This document shows, piece by piece, positions 46,201 to 49,253 of a stretch of 49,253 bases of DNA (position 1 is the stretch's first letter; each line of letters begins with the position of its first letter). Below the pieces are notes generated by a model that searched no databases, was not told the DNA's origin, and worked only from the letters and a program-made list of their open reading frames with translations. A program made the position numbers and the translations under genes. This stretch comes from Methanobrevibacter sp. (GTDB taxonomy: Archaea > Methanobacteriota > Methanobacteria > Methanobacteriales > Methanobacteriaceae): contig NZ_SUTM01000021.1 of NCBI RefSeq assembly GCF_015062935.1, positions 1 to 49,253 of the forward strand. The letters are read 5' to 3'.

Positions 46201-49049
46201 TTGATAATTGAATTGTTTGAAGAACTTTTAAGTTCAATTGTTGAATTTACAAAGTTAATGTTTGAAATTGTCACATTTGATGCTTTATTTAAGATTATTG
46301 AAACAGTAGTTGGAATGCTGTTGTCATATGAGCTGATGACAACCGGAGAGCTAATTTCCATTTTTTGGCCATTTGTCAAATTATATAATAATATTATACC
46401 GTTTTCCTCAATATTTCCTTTTATCAGTTGATTATTATTGAAATAGGTATTGAAGTTATTATCACTGACAACATATGAATTGGAATATATATTTACTTCA
46501 GATTCATTATTCGCATCAATTTTAGATATTGGATTTGTAATATTGGTTATAATTGTGTTGTTATTTATTGTAATGTTATTTACAAAGTTCATTGATGAAA
46601 TTGCAGCATTTCCGATTCCCAGCACATCTTCAATTGATTTTATATTTTTCAAGTCTCCGCCAAATGCTGAAATTGTATTATTTTCAATTGTCACATTGCT
46701 TGAGCTGTAAACTCCTACACCATAAACACCATTGCTTTCGCTGTATAATGTATTGTTTGCAATTGTAGCGTTTTCCACCATATGCAATTCAATCAGATAA
46801 GCCATTCCTTCAGCATAGATTACAATTTCATTGTTTGTAATGCTGTTGTTGGTTAGTTTACCTATTAAATTAGCAAGAGCAATACCATATGCATAACCAT
46901 CAGCTTTGATATTGATTTTATTGTTGTCAAATTCACTGAAAGCTATTGCATCAGTATAAATTGCTTCTGCCATTCCTGATGAAATAATAATGATTGTATT
47001 ATCGTTAATTTCAAATCCTTTTGAAAATTCCCTGTTCAATCTTCCATAAGAATTCACCGCAGGTGCAGTAATACCGTAAACATAATCGGTTTTTGAGTTA
47101 ATGTAAATATTATTTTTAGAAATTATTTCATTGTTACAAACTCCCTGAACTAAAATCACGGCATTTGATTTGCTTCCCTGCCTATAGATATCTGTGATGT
47201 TGTTTTCACTAATTGTAATGTCATCAACGTTGTTAATTATGACTGCTTCTTTATCATAATTGATGAAATTGAAATCTCTTAGAATGGATCCTTCTGCATC
47301 CCCTTCAAAGGTTATTGTAACATTGAATAGGAGATTGTCCATTTTATTGCTGATAACAGTAATTTTATCATCAAAGATTAGATTTTTATTGGTTAAAAAT
47401 GTTAAAAAGACAACTTTTGGCTTATTTTCCTCAAACTTGTAAATGAAATATCCGTCTTCATCAAAGAACTGGTTGAAGTTATCATCATTAATTATAAGGG
47501 CTGTTGACTTTAAAATTACTCCATTTACAATATTGTCCATTTCAGTATTGGATTCCTTGTCGGTAATCTGTATATTAATACCTTCTGACCTGTTTGTTTC
47601 AATAATATTGTCTTTGATAATTGAATTATAAACCAGGCCTTCTATTGAAATACCATAACTTTCACTGGTTATCCTGTTGTCTGTAATGGTGTTGTTGTAG
47701 TATCTTACATTACTGTTCATTGTGGATGGTATTGCAATACCAATACTGCTTGTAGTTATAATGTTTTTGCTAACAGTATTATAACTACCTAATATTGAAA
47801 CACCTGAATCATGATTATTTTTTACTTTATTGTGATGAACGGTAGTGTTTTCACCTGTAAGCGATATACCTATTCCATAATTACCAATATTAATGTTATT
47901 GTTATATGCTTCTATATTGTTTGATAATGACATACCGACTGAAACATCATTAAAGGTCACATTATTGTCATATATTAAACCTTTTGAACCTTCAGCACAG
48001 TCAGACCTGATACCTGTCTGCTGGCTTGTTCCACTTAAAGTATTGTTATAAACTGTAAATTCACTTCCGCTAACAGAAATACCAACTGCGCTGTTGGTAA
48101 CTGTATTTCCATAAACTGATACGTTATTACCATTTAAATTAATCCCGATTGACCCTTTAATAATCGTATTATTCGCAACAACTGTGCCGTCGTGGCTGGC
48201 ATATTCAAACTGTAATATTATAGACATTGGTAATGTACAAAATCCTTTCAGATAGTTGTAGGAAATTATGTTGCCTTTACATAATGGACTTCCAGAATAG
48301 TCGGCATGACTAAATGGATTAAAGTAAATCAAATTTGTAACAGACATATCTGAATATGACAGGACTTCTAAACTATTATGTGAAATCAGGTTATAGTGTG
48401 AGTCTCCCATAATAATATTTGTACTCACGTAAGTTTTCATGTCATTGTAAATAATCCGATTATTACTGGACCATCCCATAGGCATTGCATAAACTCCTCC
48501 GGAATTTGCTATTCTTATTGTATTGTAAGAAATTAGATTATTATTGGAATGTGATAACCATATACCATGTAGTTGACCTACAGTAACACCTAGGATTTTT
48601 AATGTAGCTTTTGTATTATTAATAGTTAAATTTGTAATTGTTGATCCATCACTTCCTTTAATCAGATGTATAAAACCATTTTTTATCTGGTCATTTGGAG
48701 TAATGGGCATTAAAGTTAGTTGGCGGTCAATAACAAATGCTCGCTCGGAAATATTTCCAATTTTCAATGTATCTCCACTTGAAATACTGGCGGTTTTTAA
48801 TATTTTACCAGTTCTAACATCAAAATAATTTTCATAGTTATCCTGTCTAATTTCAATGACTTTACCTTCCTCAGCACTTAAATTATCATCAATTTGGATA
48901 TCTGTGCTTGATGCCTGCAGTATATGCTCGTTTATAAGAGATGTATTTTCATTTCCGGATATAGTTTCATTATTTGCAGCAACAAAATTTAATGATAACA
49001 TTATGAAACAAATAAACATTAATGAAATCAATATTTTTTTCTTATTTAT
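43299..49049 (-). CDS. Adhesin-like protein 3: NosD/polymorphic-repeat beta-helix, low-complexity stalk, C-terminal membrane anchor
   Basis: About 1916 residues. A long NosD-like right-handed beta helix (about 100-1150, repeats of NNxIxxNxI) is followed by a DUF1565 opening (YVSANGSDESGDGSIYSPYA) near 1157 and a polymorphic-membrane-protein-type helix with GGVIY/GGAI repeats to about 1690. A Gly/Ser/Asn/Pro/Thr stalk (about 1690-1865) leads to a transmembrane helix (FVALAIIVLLLLIIGY) and a basic tail KRKERENEE, an anchor unlike that of adhesins 1 and 2. The SD GGGAGGTGA is followed by ATA 49049, which would give the normal signal peptide MNKKKILISLMFICFIMLSL. The nearest canonical start, TTG 49031, would delete all its basic residues. 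Confidence 0.85.
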   Translation of the reverse strand: MNKKKILISLMFICFIMLSLNFVAANNETISGNENTSLINEHILQASSTDIQIDDNLSAEEGKVIEIRQDNYENYFDVRTGKILKTASISSGDTLKIGNISERAFVIDRQLTLMPITPNDQIKNGFIHLIKGSDGSTITNLTINNTKATLKILGVTVGQLHGIWLSHSNNNLISYNTIRIANSGGVYAMPMGWSSNNRIIYNDMKTYVSTNIIMGDSHYNLISHNSLEVLSYSDMSVTNLIYFNPFSHADYSGSPLCKGNIISYNYLKGFCTLPMSIILQFEYASHDGTVVANNTIIKGSIGINLNGNNVSVYGNTVTNSAVGISVSGSEFTVYNNTLSGTSQQTGIRSDCAEGSKGLIYDNNVTFNDVSVGMSLSNNIEAYNNNINIGNYGIGISLTGENTTVHHNKVKNNHDSGVSILGSYNTVSKNIITTSSIGIAIPSTMNSNVRYYNNTITDNRITSESYGISIEGLVYNSIIKDNIIETNRSEGINIQITDKESNTEMDNIVNGVILKSTALIINDDNFNQFFDEDGYFIYKFEENKPKVVFLTFLTNKNLIFDDKITVISNKMDNLLFNVTITFEGDAEGSILRDFNFINYDKEAVIINNVDDITISENNITDIYRQGSKSNAVILVQGVCNNEIISKNNIYINSKTDYVYGITAPAVNSYGRLNREFSKGFEINDNTIIIISSGMAEAIYTDAIAFSEFDNNKINIKADGYAYGIALANLIGKLTNNSITNNEIVIYAEGMAYLIELHMVENATIANNTLYSESNGVYGVGVYSSSNVTIENNTISAFGGDLKNIKSIEDVLGIGNAAISSMNFVNNITINNNTIITNITNPISKIDANNESEVNIYSNSYVVSDNNFNTYFNNNQLIKGNIEENGIILLYNLTNGQKMEISSPVVISSYDNSIPTTVSIILNKASNVTISNINFVNSTIELKSSSNNSIINNSFNSSKSNILIISNGENNTFKNNSINMNGNRISAVELRKADYNNINNNEFYIKGDDVKAILMDSSKYNVIAGNVILSDANKLVFIESTKSMYDNITKNTLKGNASSIYGYYATNSNFGYIEQNDIEIKGTSDVTDQSGVYFKGSSTKNDVINNHIESFSVNGDDYAVMIISNINLHNSITNNYLISSNGSKRADEAVYSKYGTIKNNSPIDIYVSANGSDESGDGSIYSPYASITKAIENSLNHAVIYVGPGLYNETGILIDKNVTIHSNGENVVIDAQSSQLFNITQSGILSINGITIQNAHNVDGGSVFINNGKLSIVNSVICNSSSYYDNSNPIFDHDIVIDEDGDMKSAHTLNCSKTGKGGAILNNGELYINASAFYNNLGHTGGVIADYGKLNIDSSVFYNNQGVHGGVIFTDSNNEIAIKNSLFANNTALTSLDYCTIRIGGSSWSITTGYHYTYSSLCENPVGEGGVIYTKNTGISMENSTFMKNSAKIGGVISSPLDSLTSRSANSNIDLKINNCEFVNNRANDTRRSLGSVDLDNYRYYSEFNGGVIYGAYNILETKNSEFYYNQATNNGGVIYAKANDGKLLDSIFMLNTAGTSGGVLEISKNFIIERCVISNNSARYGGAIEYNSYEYYGHVQDHINIYNSTISNNRALNGGGAFNIGYANITVRDTNIVDNVAPSGNTFHSRVIGGEQDIDMRYNYWGKTGPDDSVWKAMSRDSFYPIKREMINWNPNIVDDEPSNPPIEVNPDDDSKGHGGDGNNPSVNYNPSTTESSTSTGRTIGGNGNNEGSGNNYGPGSGTGTGGSGTGNPGTPYTPGDSGNTNSYGFIPGNTYTGQKVTGNYNSSTSNPNSNVDGTTNSNSQSKVNSSNYDSSLSTVGMISNAAASSSSDGGGQGETSNSADSSDSGAQSVSKSYEITEKLDEIVDDDKSMMTFVALAIIVLLLLIIGYKRKERENEE

Positions 49050-49085
49050 CTTTTCACCTCCCTTTACATTTAATCAAATTAAAAC

Positions 49086-49128
49086 ATAATCAATTCTTTT
49101 TTATTTTTTATAATATCCCATTGATTAT
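49086..49128 (-). promoter_or_regulatory. Promoter region of adhesin-like gene 3 with split ATAATCAAT/ATTGATTAT palindrome
   Basis: ATAATCAAT at 49086-49094 is the reverse complement of ATTGATTAT at 49120-49128. TATA-like TTTAAATTATAA lies at about 49125-49137 on the minus strand, so the two arms flank the expected start site near 49105. The TAATCAA half-site is the same as in the adhesin 1 palindrome. Confidence 0.4.
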
Positions 49129-49178
49129 AATTTAAATATTTATTTCAAAATTATTTAAATATTCTCCATGTTTTTTAA

Positions 49179-49253
49179 AGGCACTTTCAAGAACTTAAGT
49201 GATTTTTAGTAAAACGCATTGTCTTCATCCCAATACTTCAGTTTCAAATCGAA
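49179..49253 (-). repeat. Terminal repeat copy 2 (probable insertion sequence end)
   Basis: Reverse complement of the repeat at 1-77, with the same coding end, the same 3' flank and the same sharp boundary (AGGCAC at 49179-49184). The element end lies about 130 bp upstream of adhesin-like gene 3. Confidence 0.6.
49206..49253 (-). CDS. 3' end of a repeated gene (putative transposase), truncated by the window edge
   Basis: The minus strand encodes FDLKLKYWDEDNAFY followed by TAA (49206-49208), 12 of 15 residues identical to the frame ending at base 50. The rest of the gene lies outside the window. Family unknown; assigned to a mobile element only because the repeat extends past the stop codon. 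Confidence 0.45.
   Translation of the reverse strand, partial: FDLKLKYWDEDNAFY

Noticed and set aside
30248-49031. Many open frames on the plus strand opposite the adhesin genes (for example 31677-32147 and 46108-46431)
   Set aside because: They are by-products of the repetitive Asn/Thr/Ser-rich coding strand, lack ribosome binding sites, and have hydrophobic nonsense composition.
1-49253. Composite transposon bounded by inverted insertion sequences
   Set aside because: The interior holds conserved housekeeping genes and the chromosomal origin. Both edge copies are cut at the same internal point, which fits assembly ends much better.

Overview
The window is AT-rich archaeal DNA and almost certainly comes from a gut or rumen methanogen of the Methanobacteriales, most likely Methanobrevibacter. 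The evidence is a methanogenesis marker 11 protein, sirohydrochlorin chelatases of the F430/B12 branch, a thiol:fumarate reductase A subunit, an archaeal histone, a PolD small subunit, a Cdc6/Orc1 with archaeal origin repeats, GGTGA-type ribosome binding sites, and three giant adhesin-like proteins of the kind that crowd Methanobrevibacter genomes. Both edges cut into 3' ends of the same repeated gene in opposite orientation, so the window is probably a whole assembly contig that ends in two copies of one mobile element.

Layout. 1-77: end of repeat copy 1. 148-1857 (+): membrane glycosyltransferase. 1902-6132 (-): leuC-leuD-leuB, a 37-residue membrane peptide, ribH and mmp11. 6258-7463 (+): a DUF2264 protein. 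7464-8006: a long non-genic stretch with a 25-residue hydrophobic ORF whose ribosome binding site lies in a hairpin. 8007-11733 (-): an AmrS-like radical SAM enzyme, thiL, two CbiX/CfbA chelatases with histidine-rich inserts, and a DUF35 zinc-ribbon/OB protein. 11905-13708 (+): two overlapping genes with type IV pilin-like N termini and Cys/His clusters. 13705-17189 (-): an unknown membrane-anchored protein, a CbiH/CobJ methyltransferase with a cysteine-rich tail, a PhoU/TrkA-C regulator and an MgtE-type transporter. 17379-20279 (+): PolD small subunit, FucA-type aldolase and UPF0147, with a 55-residue ribbon-helix-helix gene on the minus strand between them. 20301-22348 (-): cbiG-cbiB.

22407-24691: a DUF2299 protein, then about 630 bp with five good copies and one weaker copy of a GTTTACACTTGAAAT-type repeat, then cdc6/orc1. 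This is a convincing chromosomal replication origin. 24684-26484 (-): hisG-pyrB. 26684-28232 (+): histone and 5'-deoxyadenosine/SAH deaminase. 28225-29868 (-): TfrA. 30248-49049 (-): three adhesin-like proteins of 2058, 2189 and about 1910 residues. They carry beta-helix and Ig-like repeats and use at least two different C-terminal designs.

Functionally the core is cofactor synthesis (corrinoid/F430 tetrapyrrole, thiamine, flavin/F420 precursors), leucine, histidine and pyrimidine synthesis, and replication. The accessory part is cell surface biology. The most novel-looking items are the origin, the SD-sequestered micropeptide locus, the possible AUA/AUU starts and shared TAATCAA motifs of the adhesin genes, the hairpin-U6 element in the histone leader, and the Cys/His-rich pilin-like pair.
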